Source: Acidobacteriota bacterium
Lineage (GTDB): Bacteria > Acidobacteriota > Thermoanaerobaculia > Multivoradales > Multivoraceae
Length of the DNA stretch: 64,000 nt
Assembly (NCBI GenBank): GCA_028877275.1
Contig: JAPPFP010000001.1
Location: 107,945-171,944 of the forward strand
Direction of reading: 5' to 3'
Shown: positions 52,446 to 61,062 of the stretch, in pieces
Layout: the number at the start of each line of letters is the position of its first letter
Position numbering within the stretch: the first letter of the stretch is position 1
Made by a program: the position numbers and the translations under genes
The notes under the pieces: generated by a model
Seen by the model: only the letters and a program-made list of their open reading frames with translations
Database searches by the model: none
What the model was told of the DNA's origin: nothing

Positions 52446-53639
52446 ATGAGAAAGCTCGTCATCGCCCTTCTTGCGCTCTTTCGCCGGATCTCGCTGGCGA
52501 TCCGCAAGCTCCGGGGCCAGTCCGAGGACGACGTCGCCGCGCAGCGGGTGACGAGCGGCCGCGCCTGGGACGAGTTCTGCGACACGCTGAAGGCCGCCGG
52601 CGCGTCGCTGAACTTCCCAGGGACGCCCCGCGACTCCTTCAACCAGGCCGAGGGCTACCGCTACCTGAGCCGTCTGGCCCGGGCAGGGCTGATGGCCTTC
52701 ATCGAGCACGCCGACGCGCGTGCGCCGGTGCTCCACCGCGTCGCCAACGAGACGGTCAAGCTCGGCTCCGACAACCCGGACAACTACTACCTGACGGCCG
52801 CGCTCTCGGGCGAGTACGAGTACCGGATCAGCGGACGACGGAACACCGTCGCCTACCTCGGCTTCGGCACCCAGGCCGGCCACTACGGCCAGGGCGGCGG
52901 CCTGCCGCCGACCGGCTACATCGAGGCGGCGGAGCTCGAGATGGACGGCGAAGGCGGATTCGAGCTGATCCTCAGTTGCGAACCGCAGGAGGGCAACTGG
53001 CTGCCGATGAAGCCCGACACGGGCATGCTGATCGTGCGCCAGACCTTCCTCGACAGGCGCGCCGAGATCCCGGCCGAGCTGCACATCGAGCGGATCAACT
53101 GCGCTCCCGAGGAGAAGCGCCCCGCGCCCCTGACGCCGGCTCAGGTCGACGAGGGGCTGCGCTCGGCGAGCACCCTGGTCGCCGGCGCCTCGCTCCTGTT
53201 CGCGAAGTGGGCGCGCGACTTCCAGAAGCACTCGAACAGGCTGCCCCGCTTCGACCAGGAGACGTCGAACCAGGCCGGCGGCGACCCGAACATCGCCTAC
53301 TACCACTCGCACTGGCGACTCGCTGAGGACGAGGCGCTGGTCATCGAGACCGTGCCGCCGGAGTGCGAGCACTGGAACTTCCAGCTCAACAACTACTGGA
53401 TGGAGTCGCTGGACTACCGGTACCACACGATCCACACGAACAAGCACCTGGCGCGGTACGAGAGCGATGGCTCCGTCCGCCTGATCGTGGCCCACGAGGA
53501 CCCGGGGCTGCCGAACTGGCTCGACACCGCCGGCCACTCCTCCGGGACCATGTGCTTCCGCTGGATCCGCGCGGAGGAGCATCCTGAGCCCGGGACGCGG
53601 GTCGTCAAGCTGGCCGAACTCTCGGTACCCCGCCGCTGA
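52446..53639 (+). CDS. DUF1214-like protein
   Basis: The 397-residue protein starts at ATG 52446 with an AGGAGG site ~8 bp upstream. It resembles the 23680-24966 protein, sharing GYRYLSRLARAGLMAFIEH, PDNYYLTAALSGEYEYRISG, YWMESLDYRYHTIHTNK and PGLPNWLDTAGHSSGTMCFRW (DUF1214 region), but its N-terminus is a shorter basic-hydrophobic stretch rather than a clear anchor. The family has no proven activity. The next gene, a sulfotransferase, starts 4 bp after its stop. The other paralogue also lies next to a sulfotransferase, which suggests a functional link. Confidence 0.8.
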   Translation: MRKLVIALLALFRRISLAIRKLRGQSEDDVAAQRVTSGRAWDEFCDTLKAAGASLNFPGTPRDSFNQAEGYRYLSRLARAGLMAFIEHADARAPVLHRVANETVKLGSDNPDNYYLTAALSGEYEYRISGRRNTVAYLGFGTQAGHYGQGGGLPPTGYIEAAELEMDGEGGFELILSCEPQEGNWLPMKPDTGMLIVRQTFLDRRAEIPAELHIERINCAPEEKRPAPLTPAQVDEGLRSASTLVAGASLLFAKWARDFQKHSNRLPRFDQETSNQAGGDPNIAYYHSHWRLAEDEALVIETVPPECEHWNFQLNNYWMESLDYRYHTIHTNKHLARYESDGSVRLIVAHEDPGLPNWLDTAGHSSGTMCFRWIRAEEHPEPGTRVVKLAELSVPRR

Positions 53640-53643
53640 CCCG

Positions 53644-54903
53644 ATGGCGAAGCGGGTTGCCGAGACGCCGACGGACTACGAGCGGCCGTACCGGCCCCTC
53701 CCCGTCGCCCTCCTGAACGCGGCCGGGCGGGCCGCACGCCGCGTCGGCGCAAGCGGGAAGCTCGACGTCGACTCGATGGTCGCGAAGGCCCGAAGGCGAA
53801 CCGGTCTCTCCAGCTTCGGCGACGAGTGGTTCATGGAGCCGCTGTCCGTCCTCGTCCGCTCCATCAACGAGGAGGCCGATCTCACGCTCCTGGGCCGGAT
53901 GATTCAGCGGCGGCGGATCGAGGGAGCACTGGCGACCCGCCTGCGGGTCGAGGAACTCCTCCGCCAGCGGCCGGAGATCCGGGAAATCGAGCTCGGCCAG
54001 ATCGTCGTGATCGCCGGCCTGCAACGGACCGGCACGACCACGCTGCACCGGCTGATCGCCTCCCACCCCGAGATGCGCGCCGTAGAGGCCTGGGAGGGAC
54101 TGAATCCGCTCCCGCTGCCGCGCGAGGAGCCGGGCGATCCTCACGCCCGGATCCGACAGGCCCTCATCGCGGAGCGGGCTATCGCCTACCTCGCCCCCGC
54201 CTTCTTCGCCGTGCATCCCGCCGAACACGACGCCCCGGAAGAGGACGTGCTGTTGCTCGACGTGTCCTTCATGAGCCAGTCGGCGGAGGCGACGATGCAC
54301 GTGCCTGCCTACTCCCGCTGGCTGGAAGACCAGGATCACACGCGCGCGTACGAGGAGTTCCGCGCGCTGCTCCAGGTCCTGCACTGGCAACGGCCGCGCC
54401 GTCACTGGGTGCTCAAGACGCCGCACCACATGGAGTACCTGGACGTCGTCCTCGAGGTCTTCCCGACCGCCACCGTCGTCCGGACGCACCGCGATCCGCT
54501 GAAGTCCGTCCCCTCGTTCTGCAGCATGGTCGCCCACGGCCGCGGCCTGTTCAGCGACCGGGTGGACCCAAGGGAGATCGGCGCGCACTGGTTCGCCAAG
54601 ACCTGCCGCCTGGTCGAGCGGACCGCCCGCGTCCGGGAAGCCGCGGACCCGCGCCGCTTCGTCGACGTCTCCTACGTCGACCTGGTCGGCGATCCGATGG
54701 CGGTCCTGGGCAAGGTCTACGAACGGGCCGGCATCCCCTTCGGACCGGACGCACGGAAAGCCGCCGAGCGGACCGCTAGCCGCAACGTGCAGCACCGCTA
54801 CGGGCGCCACGTCTACGAACCGGAGAGCTTCGGCCTGAGCCGCGAAGTCATCGAGCACGAAATGGCGGCCTACCGGAAGCGGCACGGCATTCCGCGTGAG
54901 TAA
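53644..54903 (+). CDS. Sulfotransferase family protein
   Basis: The 419-residue protein has the PAPS 5'-phosphosulfate loop IAGLQRTGTTTLHRLIASHP at ~119-138. The 3'-phosphate segment is TATVVRTHRDPLKSVPSFCSM, and HWVLKTPHHMEYL lies between. It differs from the 25041 sulfotransferase mainly at the N-terminus, so these are two separate lineages of sulfotransferase_3. It is followed by two SDR genes and an SRPBCC protein, suggesting modification of a hydrophobic alcohol such as a sterol or lipid; this is inference. The stop overlaps the next start by 8 bp. Confidence 0.85.
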   Translation: MAKRVAETPTDYERPYRPLPVALLNAAGRAARRVGASGKLDVDSMVAKARRRTGLSSFGDEWFMEPLSVLVRSINEEADLTLLGRMIQRRRIEGALATRLRVEELLRQRPEIREIELGQIVVIAGLQRTGTTTLHRLIASHPEMRAVEAWEGLNPLPLPREEPGDPHARIRQALIAERAIAYLAPAFFAVHPAEHDAPEEDVLLLDVSFMSQSAEATMHVPAYSRWLEDQDHTRAYEEFRALLQVLHWQRPRRHWVLKTPHHMEYLDVVLEVFPTATVVRTHRDPLKSVPSFCSMVAHGRGLFSDRVDPREIGAHWFAKTCRLVERTARVREAADPRRFVDVSYVDLVGDPMAVLGKVYERAGIPFGPDARKAAERTASRNVQHRYGRHVYEPESFGLSREVIEHEMAAYRKRHGIPRE

Positions 54904-55894
54904 GCTGACAAGCCGCATGAAGAAGCTCTTCAAGGTGCTCCACAAGGCGGTCCGGGACCGTGCCGCCGAGCGGCCGGAGATCGAGCCCCTCGCCGACTCC
55001 GTCCGGATCGACGGCAAGACCTGCCTCGTAACCGGAGCCAACAGCGGCGTCGGCAAGGCCGTCGCCATCGACCTGGCCAGGCGCGGCGGCCACGTCCTGA
55101 TGGCCTGCCGGAGCGGTCATCCCGAAGCCGGCGAAGACGTCCGGGCGTCCTCCGGCTCCGACCGGGTCGAGATGCTGCGCGTCGATCTCTCGGACCTGCG
55201 TTCGGTGCACCAACTCTGCGACGAACTGCGCAACCGGGGAAGGGTGCTCGACATCGCGGTCCTCAACGCCGGCGTCATGCCGCGCCGCGCCCGTCGCACG
55301 GCGCAGGGGTTCGAGACGATGTTCGCCGTGCACTTCCTGGCCAACCGGGTGCTGGTCGACCGCTGGCTGACGGACGGCACGGTTCGCCCGGCCAACCGGA
55401 TCGAGGAGGCACCCCGCGTCGTTATCGTCTCCTCCGACGCCCATCGTTCCGCCGAGGCGATCGACTTCGACCGCTTCGGCGAGTTCACGGACTACGGCGT
55501 CCGGGACGGGATCAGGCACTACGGCGCGAGCAAGCTCGTTCTCTGCACCTACGCGACCGAGCTCTCGCGCCGCCTGAACCACGACGGCAAGGGCCACATC
55601 GTCGTCCACTCGCTCTGTCCCGGCCCCGTCAACACCGCGATCGCGCGGGAAACGCCCTGGTTCCTGAAGCCCCTGATCGTGCCGATGATGAGGTTCTTCT
55701 TCCTGACGCCGGAGAAGGCCGCCAGACCCGTCAGCTACCTGTGCTGCGCCGAGGACGCCGGTAAGCGGAGCGGCATCTACCTGCACATGCTGCGTGAGAA
55801 GCGTCCCTCCGATCACGCCACGGACCCGGCTAACGGCGTGAGCTTGTGGGAGGCCAGCGAGGCGTTGCTCAAGACGCAGACCCCGCCGGGCTAG
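54896..55894 (+). CDS. SDR oxidoreductase, retinol-dehydrogenase-like
   Basis: The 332-residue protein starts at GTG 54896 inside the end of the sulfotransferase gene. A basic N-terminus (SRMKKLFKVLHKAVRD) precedes CLVTGANSGVGKAVAIDLARRGG. VLNAGVMPRRARRTAQGFE is next. The catalytic Ser is in VIVSSDAHRS and Tyr-Lys in HYGASKLVLCTYA. This is the retinol/protochlorophyllide-like SDR class, which acts on lipophilic alcohols with NADP. The C-terminal FFFLTPEKAARPVSYLC is also typical. Cytoplasmic or membrane-associated. Confidence 0.88.
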   Translation: MSKLTSRMKKLFKVLHKAVRDRAAERPEIEPLADSVRIDGKTCLVTGANSGVGKAVAIDLARRGGHVLMACRSGHPEAGEDVRASSGSDRVEMLRVDLSDLRSVHQLCDELRNRGRVLDIAVLNAGVMPRRARRTAQGFETMFAVHFLANRVLVDRWLTDGTVRPANRIEEAPRVVIVSSDAHRSAEAIDFDRFGEFTDYGVRDGIRHYGASKLVLCTYATELSRRLNHDGKGHIVVHSLCPGPVNTAIARETPWFLKPLIVPMMRFFFLTPEKAARPVSYLCCAEDAGKRSGIYLHMLREKRPSDHATDPANGVSLWEASEALLKTQTPPG

Positions 55895-55903
55895 CAGGAT
55901 CCG

Positions 55904-56902
55904 ATGACCTACCGGCCCGGATCCGGCATTTCCAAGGCCTTCCACCACCTGTGGGACCTCTGCTCGCCGAAGCCGATGGCCGGGCGGGTCGACATGTCGG
56001 GCAGAAAGGTGATCGTCACCGGCGGGACGCCCGGGTCGATCGGCTACCAGGTCGCCAGAACGCTGGCCCTCTGGGGCGCCGACGTGACAGTCACCTGCCC
56101 TCGCGACAGCGACGCCGCCAGGGAGGCCCTGCTCCGGGATCTGCGGGACGCCGGGCGGCGACCGAACGGAATCGAAGCCCACCGGCTCGATCTCGCCGAC
56201 GCCGGAAGCGTCGGCGACTTCGCTGCCTGGTACCGGGAGATGTCCGGCGGCCGCCTGGACGTCCTGATCAACAACGCTGGCATCCTCCGCGACGTGCTCT
56301 GGCGCTGGCGCGAGCGCAGGGTCTCCGCCGACGGCTTCGAGATCCACTGGCGAACGAACTACCTCGGCACCTTCCACGTGACCCGCCTGCTGCTGCCGCT
56401 GCTGCTCGAGTCGGGTCGGCGCAGCGGCGACGCGCGGGTGGTGAACGTCTCCTCGCACCAGCACGACAAGGGCAGCAACGACCGTCTCTTCGCGTTCCCG
56501 GACCGGCTGGACTCCTGGACCGCCTACGGCCAGTCGAAGCTGGCCCTGATTCACCACGCCTTCGAGCTGCACCGCCGCTACTCCGCGGACGGCAACATCC
56601 GGACCGCCGCCCTGCACCCGGGCTCCGCCTACTCGAACATGACCTTCGGCTGGCAGGACGAGCCCCGGTGGCTCAGGCGGATGAAGCGCCTGGTCACGCC
56701 GCTGGCGCCGCTGATCCTCCTGACGCCCGCCCAGGCCGCCCAGACCACGATCCGCTGCGCGTCGGATCCTCATCTGGAGGGCGGCCACTACCATGAACGC
56801 TGCGCGAAGGCCGAGCCCATTCCTGACGCCCGGGACGAAGCAGCGTCCCGACGCCTCTGGGAAGAATCCGACCGCTGGTTCCGGTCACTCGGCCAGCAGT
56901 AG
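55904..56902 (+). CDS. SDR oxidoreductase, retinol-dehydrogenase-like
   Basis: The 332-residue protein carries VIVTGGTPGSIGYQVARTLALWGADV (cofactor loop), DVLINNAGILRDVLW (NNAG), VVNVSSHQHD (Ser) and AYGQSKLALIHHAFEL (Tyr-x-x-x-Lys), so it should be active. It is similar in size and class to the SDR 9 bp upstream but only distantly similar in sequence, which suggests two steps on one substrate rather than a recent duplication. C-terminal AAQTTIRCASDPHLEGGHYHERC fits the retinol-dehydrogenase class. Confidence 0.88.
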   Translation: MTYRPGSGISKAFHHLWDLCSPKPMAGRVDMSGRKVIVTGGTPGSIGYQVARTLALWGADVTVTCPRDSDAAREALLRDLRDAGRRPNGIEAHRLDLADAGSVGDFAAWYREMSGGRLDVLINNAGILRDVLWRWRERRVSADGFEIHWRTNYLGTFHVTRLLLPLLLESGRRSGDARVVNVSSHQHDKGSNDRLFAFPDRLDSWTAYGQSKLALIHHAFELHRRYSADGNIRTAALHPGSAYSNMTFGWQDEPRWLRRMKRLVTPLAPLILLTPAQAAQTTIRCASDPHLEGGHYHERCAKAEPIPDARDEAASRRLWEESDRWFRSLGQQ

Positions 56903-56920
56903 CGGTGCAGGAGGCCCCCG

Positions 56921-57370
56921 ATGTTCAAACACTCCATTGATTCGGAACCGGTAGAGATCGACGCCCCGATCGAGGTGGCGTGGGACCTCCTCGTCGATCT
57001 CGACCGCTACCACGAGTGGAATCCCTTCGCCCGGACCTACAGGAAGACCGATGTCCGCGTTGGCTCCACGATCCACTTCGACGTCAAGCTGGACCGCTAC
57101 AACCGGAAGCAGACCGAGCGCCTCGCGATCATCGAACCGCCGACTCGCCTCGCCTGGAGCACGAACGTCGCCCTCGGACTCGTGAAGGCGCTACGAGTAC
57201 AGCGGCTCGAGAAGCGAAGCGAGACGAGTTGCACCTACTTCAACACCGACACCCTCGAAGGCCCACTGGCGCCGGTCGCCCGCCTCCTGTTCGGCGGCGC
57301 CATGCACCGCGGCTTCGCAAGCGTCGGCAGGGCGCTCAAGCAGACGGCGGAGGAACGGCACAGCCGTTAG
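56921..57370 (+). CDS. SRPBCC (polyketide cyclase/START-like) protein
   Basis: The 149-residue protein opens with VEIDAPIEVAWDLLVDLDRYHEWNPFARTYR, the standard SRPBCC start. TERLAIIEPPTRLAWSTNV and a C-terminal long helix (MHRGFASVGRALKQTAEE) close the hydrophobic cavity. These proteins bind or process small hydrophobic ligands. It follows the second SDR by 18 bp and seems to be the last gene of the long operon. Confidence 0.85.
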   Translation: MFKHSIDSEPVEIDAPIEVAWDLLVDLDRYHEWNPFARTYRKTDVRVGSTIHFDVKLDRYNRKQTERLAIIEPPTRLAWSTNVALGLVKALRVQRLEKRSETSCTYFNTDTLEGPLAPVARLLFGGAMHRGFASVGRALKQTAEERHSR

Positions 57371-57444
57371 CGGCCGCGCTCTGGGCCGACATCGCGGCGA
57401 TCAGCCGCTCTGGCTACTCGACCCGGGGACGCTAAGGTGTTCCC

Positions 57445-59697
57445 ATGACCACCTCCGGGCTGATCCAATTCGTTGTCGCCCCCGGCGTTCTTCTGGCGGT
57501 TGCCTGTACGCCGACCGAAACCGTCACCACAGCCCAGCTCCCCGCGCCCGAGGGCTACATCGGCGGCGTCGTCCAGGGCACCCAGGGCCCCGAAGCCGGC
57601 GTCTGGGTGATCGCCGAAACGGGAGACCTGCCGACGAAGTTCGCGAAGATCGTCGTCACCGACGACGACGGCCGGTTCATGCTGCCGGAACTGCCCGACG
57701 CGAGCTACGCCGTATGGGTACGGGGGTACGGGCTCGTCGACTCGGAGCCGCTCGAGATCAGGCCCACGGCGGAGTCCGTCACGCTCCAGGCAACCACCGC
57801 CGCAACTCCGGAGGAAGCCGCGAAGGTGTATCCCGGCGACTACTGGCTGTCCCTGATGGCGCCGCCCGATGAGAGTCTCTTCCCCGGTACGGGCGACGAC
57901 GGCAACGGCATGGGAACCCGCATGCTGTCCCAGGCCCACTGGCTCGACTCGCTGAAGTCGGACTGCAACTTCTGCCACCAGCTCGGAATCCGTCAGACCC
58001 GCACCGTCGATCACGTGTTCGAGGCGAAGCCGGAACTCACCACCCACAAGGAAGCCTGGGAGTGGCGGCTGGGCACCGGAGTGCGCGGTAACCAGATGTA
58101 CAACGTGCTTCGGATTCAGGGCATGGACGCGTCTCTCGACGTCTACGCCGACTGGACGGAACGCATCGCCGCTGGAGAGCTGCCGCCGGCGCCGCCGCGG
58201 CCGCAGGGGATCGAGCGAAACCTCGTCCTCACCCTCTGGGACGTGGGCAGTGACAAGACGTTCATGCACGATCTCGTGTCGACCGACAAGAACGACCCCG
58301 GCGTCAACCCCGGCGGCCCGATCTACGCCGCGAGTTCGGGGCACGGCCAACTCGTCGTGCTGGACCCCGTCCAGAACGTGAGCTACGCCCGGAACATCCC
58401 CACCCGCGAACCGCGAAGCGAGGTTCCGTCACGCTTCCCGCCGCCGATGCGGCCGTCCTTTTTCTGGGGCGACGAGCACATCTGGGGCAATCCTCCCTAC
58501 AACCCGTCCGACCCGCACAACCCGATGATCGACAGCAAGGGTCGCGTCTGGCTGACCTCCAAGATCCGCGGCGCGCGCCGCCCGCCGGCATGGTGCAGCG
58601 AACCGGAGAACAAGTACGCCGCCTGGTGGACGCCGCGGTCGGGCGGCCGTCACGCCTCCTTCTTCGACCCGGTTACGCAGAAGTTCACGCTGATCGAGAC
58701 CTGCTTCTCGACCCACCACCTGCAGTTCGACAACGACGCCAACGAGACCGTGTACTTCAACGGGGGCGGCGCCGGCTTCTCCTGGGTCGACACGAAGGTC
58801 TTCGACGAGACCGGCGACGAGCAGCAGGCCGTCGGCTGGTGCCCCCTGGTCGTCGACACGAACGGCGACGGCGAGATCACCAAGCCCTGGAACGTCGCGG
58901 TCGCCTCGGCGGGCGGTTACACCTACCGCGTCGATGCGGTCAGGGCCCAGGAAGAACAGGCCGCGGCTGGCGAGGTCGAGACGACGCCGGAGCCCGACCC
59001 GCGCTACGACACCCAACTCTCCTACGGCCTCTACTCGGTGATTCCGAGCCCGGTCGACGACTCGTTGTGGGGTGCCTCCCAGACCTATCCCGGCTACATC
59101 ATCCGCCTGATGCGCGGCGAGGACGCACCGACGAGTTGCCGGTCGCAGATCTTCCGCGTCCCCGAACCGGGCTTCGACCCGCGCGGCATTGACATCACGA
59201 GCGACGGGGTGGTGTGGACGGCGCTTGCGGGCAGCAGCCACCTGGCGAGCCTGGACGTCCGCAAGTGCGAGCCGCGGGACGAGCCGGACAGCCCCGACGG
59301 CAGCCAGTGCCCGGAGGGCTGGACCCTGCATCGGACCGACGGCCCCAGGATGCAGGGCTCGGACGTACCGGCGGACTTCCACTACTACAACTGGGTTGAC
59401 CAGCACGACGTCGGCGGCTTCGGCGAGAACACCCCGATCGCCACCGGATCGAACTCGGACAGCCTGCTGGTTCTCGACCCCGACACCGGGGAGTGGACCA
59501 CACTGCGGGTCCCCTACCCCCTCGGCTTCTTCTCCCGCGGCCTGGACGGCCGCATCGACGACCCGGACGCCGGCTGGAAGGGCCGCGCCCTCTGGGCCAA
59601 CTACGGCACGAACTACATCTGGCACACCGAGGGCGGCAAGGGCACCCGCGGCAAGTTCGTCAAGTTCCAGATCCGGCCGGATCCGCTGGCGCGCTAG
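57445..59697 (+). CDS. Lipoprotein with carboxypeptidase-regulatory-like domain, haem motif and propeller
   Basis: The 750-residue protein has a lipobox (LLAVACTPT). The order is: a CarboxypepD_reg-like beta-domain (GYIGGVVQGTQGPEAGVWVIAE...DDDGRFMLPELPDASYAVWVRGYG, ~35-115), a haem-binding CNFCH motif (~173-177), then a C-terminal beta-propeller with WLTSKIRGARRPPAWC, DSLWGASQTYPGYIIRL and 'DGVVWTALAGSSHLASLDV' blades. It may be an exported electron-transfer or sensing protein. It has its own 74-bp upstream gap, so it is probably transcribed separately from the long operon. Confidence 0.8.
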   Translation: MTTSGLIQFVVAPGVLLAVACTPTETVTTAQLPAPEGYIGGVVQGTQGPEAGVWVIAETGDLPTKFAKIVVTDDDGRFMLPELPDASYAVWVRGYGLVDSEPLEIRPTAESVTLQATTAATPEEAAKVYPGDYWLSLMAPPDESLFPGTGDDGNGMGTRMLSQAHWLDSLKSDCNFCHQLGIRQTRTVDHVFEAKPELTTHKEAWEWRLGTGVRGNQMYNVLRIQGMDASLDVYADWTERIAAGELPPAPPRPQGIERNLVLTLWDVGSDKTFMHDLVSTDKNDPGVNPGGPIYAASSGHGQLVVLDPVQNVSYARNIPTREPRSEVPSRFPPPMRPSFFWGDEHIWGNPPYNPSDPHNPMIDSKGRVWLTSKIRGARRPPAWCSEPENKYAAWWTPRSGGRHASFFDPVTQKFTLIETCFSTHHLQFDNDANETVYFNGGGAGFSWVDTKVFDETGDEQQAVGWCPLVVDTNGDGEITKPWNVAVASAGGYTYRVDAVRAQEEQAAAGEVETTPEPDPRYDTQLSYGLYSVIPSPVDDSLWGASQTYPGYIIRLMRGEDAPTSCRSQIFRVPEPGFDPRGIDITSDGVVWTALAGSSHLASLDVRKCEPRDEPDSPDGSQCPEGWTLHRTDGPRMQGSDVPADFHYYNWVDQHDVGGFGENTPIATGSNSDSLLVLDPDTGEWTTLRVPYPLGFFSRGLDGRIDDPDAGWKGRALWANYGTNYIWHTEGGKGTRGKFVKFQIRPDPLAR

Positions 59698-59962
59698 CGC
59701 GGTTCGCGGCGGCGTCGGCGGCGTCGGTGGCGTCGGTGTCACCCGCCCGCGTGGGTCCGAGGGGGGAGGGTCCCAGCGGCCGTTCGCGCTTGGTCGGATG
59801 ATGAGATGTCGGCGCTCACTTCTTCCCGCCCTGAATCCACGGAAGTAGTAGTGGAGCCAGGCACTTGTGGGGACCGACGGTCAGTGACTGTCCCCCAAGA
59901 CGGTCCTGCTTGCCAGACAGACGCCAAGGGAACGGCACCCGAGACCGCAGGCAGGCGCGCTG
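59698..59962. other. Intergenic region with 9-bp tandem repeat
   Basis: No supported gene in these 265 bp. Near the left end are three tandem copies of GGCGTCGGY (59711-59737). The rest has lower GC than the surroundings and no T-run hairpin that I can defend as a terminator. Confidence 0.5.
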
Positions 59963-60526
59963 CTAGTCGAAGGTCGCACCACCCTTCGGCCATCTCAACG
60001 GATACTCTCTCTCAGAGACTTCGAGGCGTCCGCCTTCTCGGTCGTCGACCAGTCGCGCCAGCTTGACCCTTATCTCCTCCCGATCGTTCTTCAAGAAGTC
60101 CAGGTACGTCACTACCTCGTCAGGTCCATCACAACACGGCATCAGGGCTCCGAACGAAGCGTCTTCTCCAATCGGCACCTTGACGATTGCGGCCCACGGC
60201 CGGTCGGAAGCAGTCCACGCCACCAGCATCAACCGGTCCACGACTGTGCCCTTAGACTTGGACAGATCGGACAGGATGGGCCTGACAACATGCACCCACT
60301 CCCGCAGTTGTTCTTTCGCACGTTCTTGCGCTTGCTGCAGAGAGCACTTCATCGTGACCTTGAAGATCGCCCCAAGAAGGTCTCGGCCGATTAGTGCGGC
60401 GCCAGCAGAGAATACGTAGCGGTAGCCGAGGAGGCTGAACAGCGTCAGGTGGGCCGACTTGATCAGCGAGACGGCAGCACCCACGCGGAGGTCCGCCGTC
60501 GTCTCAACCGACCAGTCTTCCTCCAA
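59963..60526 (-). CDS. Protein of unknown function, lower GC, possibly 5'-frameshifted
   Basis: The 187-residue frame starts at TTG 60526. The protein looks real (SLIKSAHLTLFSLLGYRYVFSAGAALIGRDLLGAIF, then QQAQERAKEQLREWVHVVRPIL and GTVVDRLMLVAWTASDRPW), but I do not recognise a family. GC is clearly lower than in neighbours. The frame stays open and protein-like upstream (SLPPEEVDRRLEEDW) until a TGA at 60584-60586, without an ATG or GTG. A one-base skip would join it to the ATG at 60587. It may therefore be a frameshifted or truncated acquired gene. Confidence 0.5.
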   Translation of the reverse strand: MEEDWSVETTADLRVGAAVSLIKSAHLTLFSLLGYRYVFSAGAALIGRDLLGAIFKVTMKCSLQQAQERAKEQLREWVHVVRPILSDLSKSKGTVVDRLMLVAWTASDRPWAAIVKVPIGEDASFGALMPCCDGPDEVVTYLDFLKNDREEIRVKLARLVDDREGGRLEVSEREYPLRWPKGGATFD

Positions 60527-60527
60527 C

Positions 60528-60587
60528 CTACGGTCGACTTCCTCTGGAGGCAGCGATGCGGTCGAGGTAACGGCGACGTTCGATCAT
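60528..60587 (-). pseudogene. Short N-terminal coding fragment (MIERRRYLDRIAAS)
   Basis: ATG 60587 opens 19 codons, MIERRRYLDRIAASRGSRP, then a stop. The first 14 residues look like the N-terminus of AAA_14/DUF4143-type ATPases, which commonly begin M-I-x-R-x-x-Y-L-D-R; this is from memory. Either an ATPase gene was lost down to this stub, or this is the true start of the 59963 gene after a one-base frameshift. The 22-bp repeats begin 17 bp upstream. Confidence 0.45.
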
Positions 60588-60603
60588 CGGGCTGCCATTG
60601 TAG

Positions 60604-60720
60604 CCGGGATTTGCCCTGGACTCCGAGATTTCAATGTCTATACTCCGGGATTTCCGTCAATAGACTCCGAGATTTCATGGATCGGGCGCCGGGATTTCGA
60701 GGGCGGACCTCAGGGATCTC
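60604..60720. repeat. Array of 22-bp direct repeats (iteron-like)
   Basis: A 10-bp core CCGRGATTTC starts at 60623, 60645, 60667 and 60689, exactly 22 bp apart, with degenerate units at 60604 (19 bp before) and 60711 (CAGGGATCTC, 22 bp after). In the first copies the core is preceded by ACT. The intervening ~12 bp vary. Since 22 is not a multiple of three, it is not a coding repeat. It lies upstream of the minus-strand stub at 60587, consistent with a cooperative protein-binding array. Confidence 0.8.
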
Positions 60721-60814
60721 GGACCTGTGCCCGCATCCGGCCCGCGGGGCCACCTGGGTTGTCCGGCTCGCCTGTTCCCGCCGGTAGAGTCCACGGCGGT
60801 GAGCGACGACGAGC

Positions 60815-61033
60815 ATGGCATCACGCTGGAGGCAGTCGAAGACACGCCTTGTCGTCGGCGTGGAACCCGTGGGCGCCGACGCCATGCACAGGAGCTTCCG
60901 GTCCGGTCGACCGGAGCGCCTCGACGGCGTGGACACCATCGCGCGTGTGGGGCTGATCCTCTGCGGGTCGAACATCGACCGGGATACGTACGATCGGTAC
61001 TGCGCGCTCGGCGACGAATCGACGCCAGCCTGA
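60815..61033 (+). pseudogene. Threonine/serine dehydratase-like remnant with internal deletion
   Basis: A 72-residue open frame. The part LVVGVEPVGADAMHRSFRSG and RPERLDGVDTIA match the region after the PLP-binding glycine loop in threonine dehydratase-type enzymes. It is joined directly to RVGLILCGSNIDRDTYDRYC, which matches the C-terminal GGNID motif of the same enzymes. About 80 residues expected between are missing, as is the whole N-terminal half with the PLP lysine. It cannot be an active enzyme. Confidence 0.65.
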
Positions 61034-61062
61034 CTGGGCCGGTCACGCCCGGCTCCGGTTCG

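Noticed and set aside
60604..60720. CRISPR array
   Set aside because: The conserved core is only 10 bp, the variable part ~12 bp, and no cas genes are present. The spacing fits a protein-binding array.
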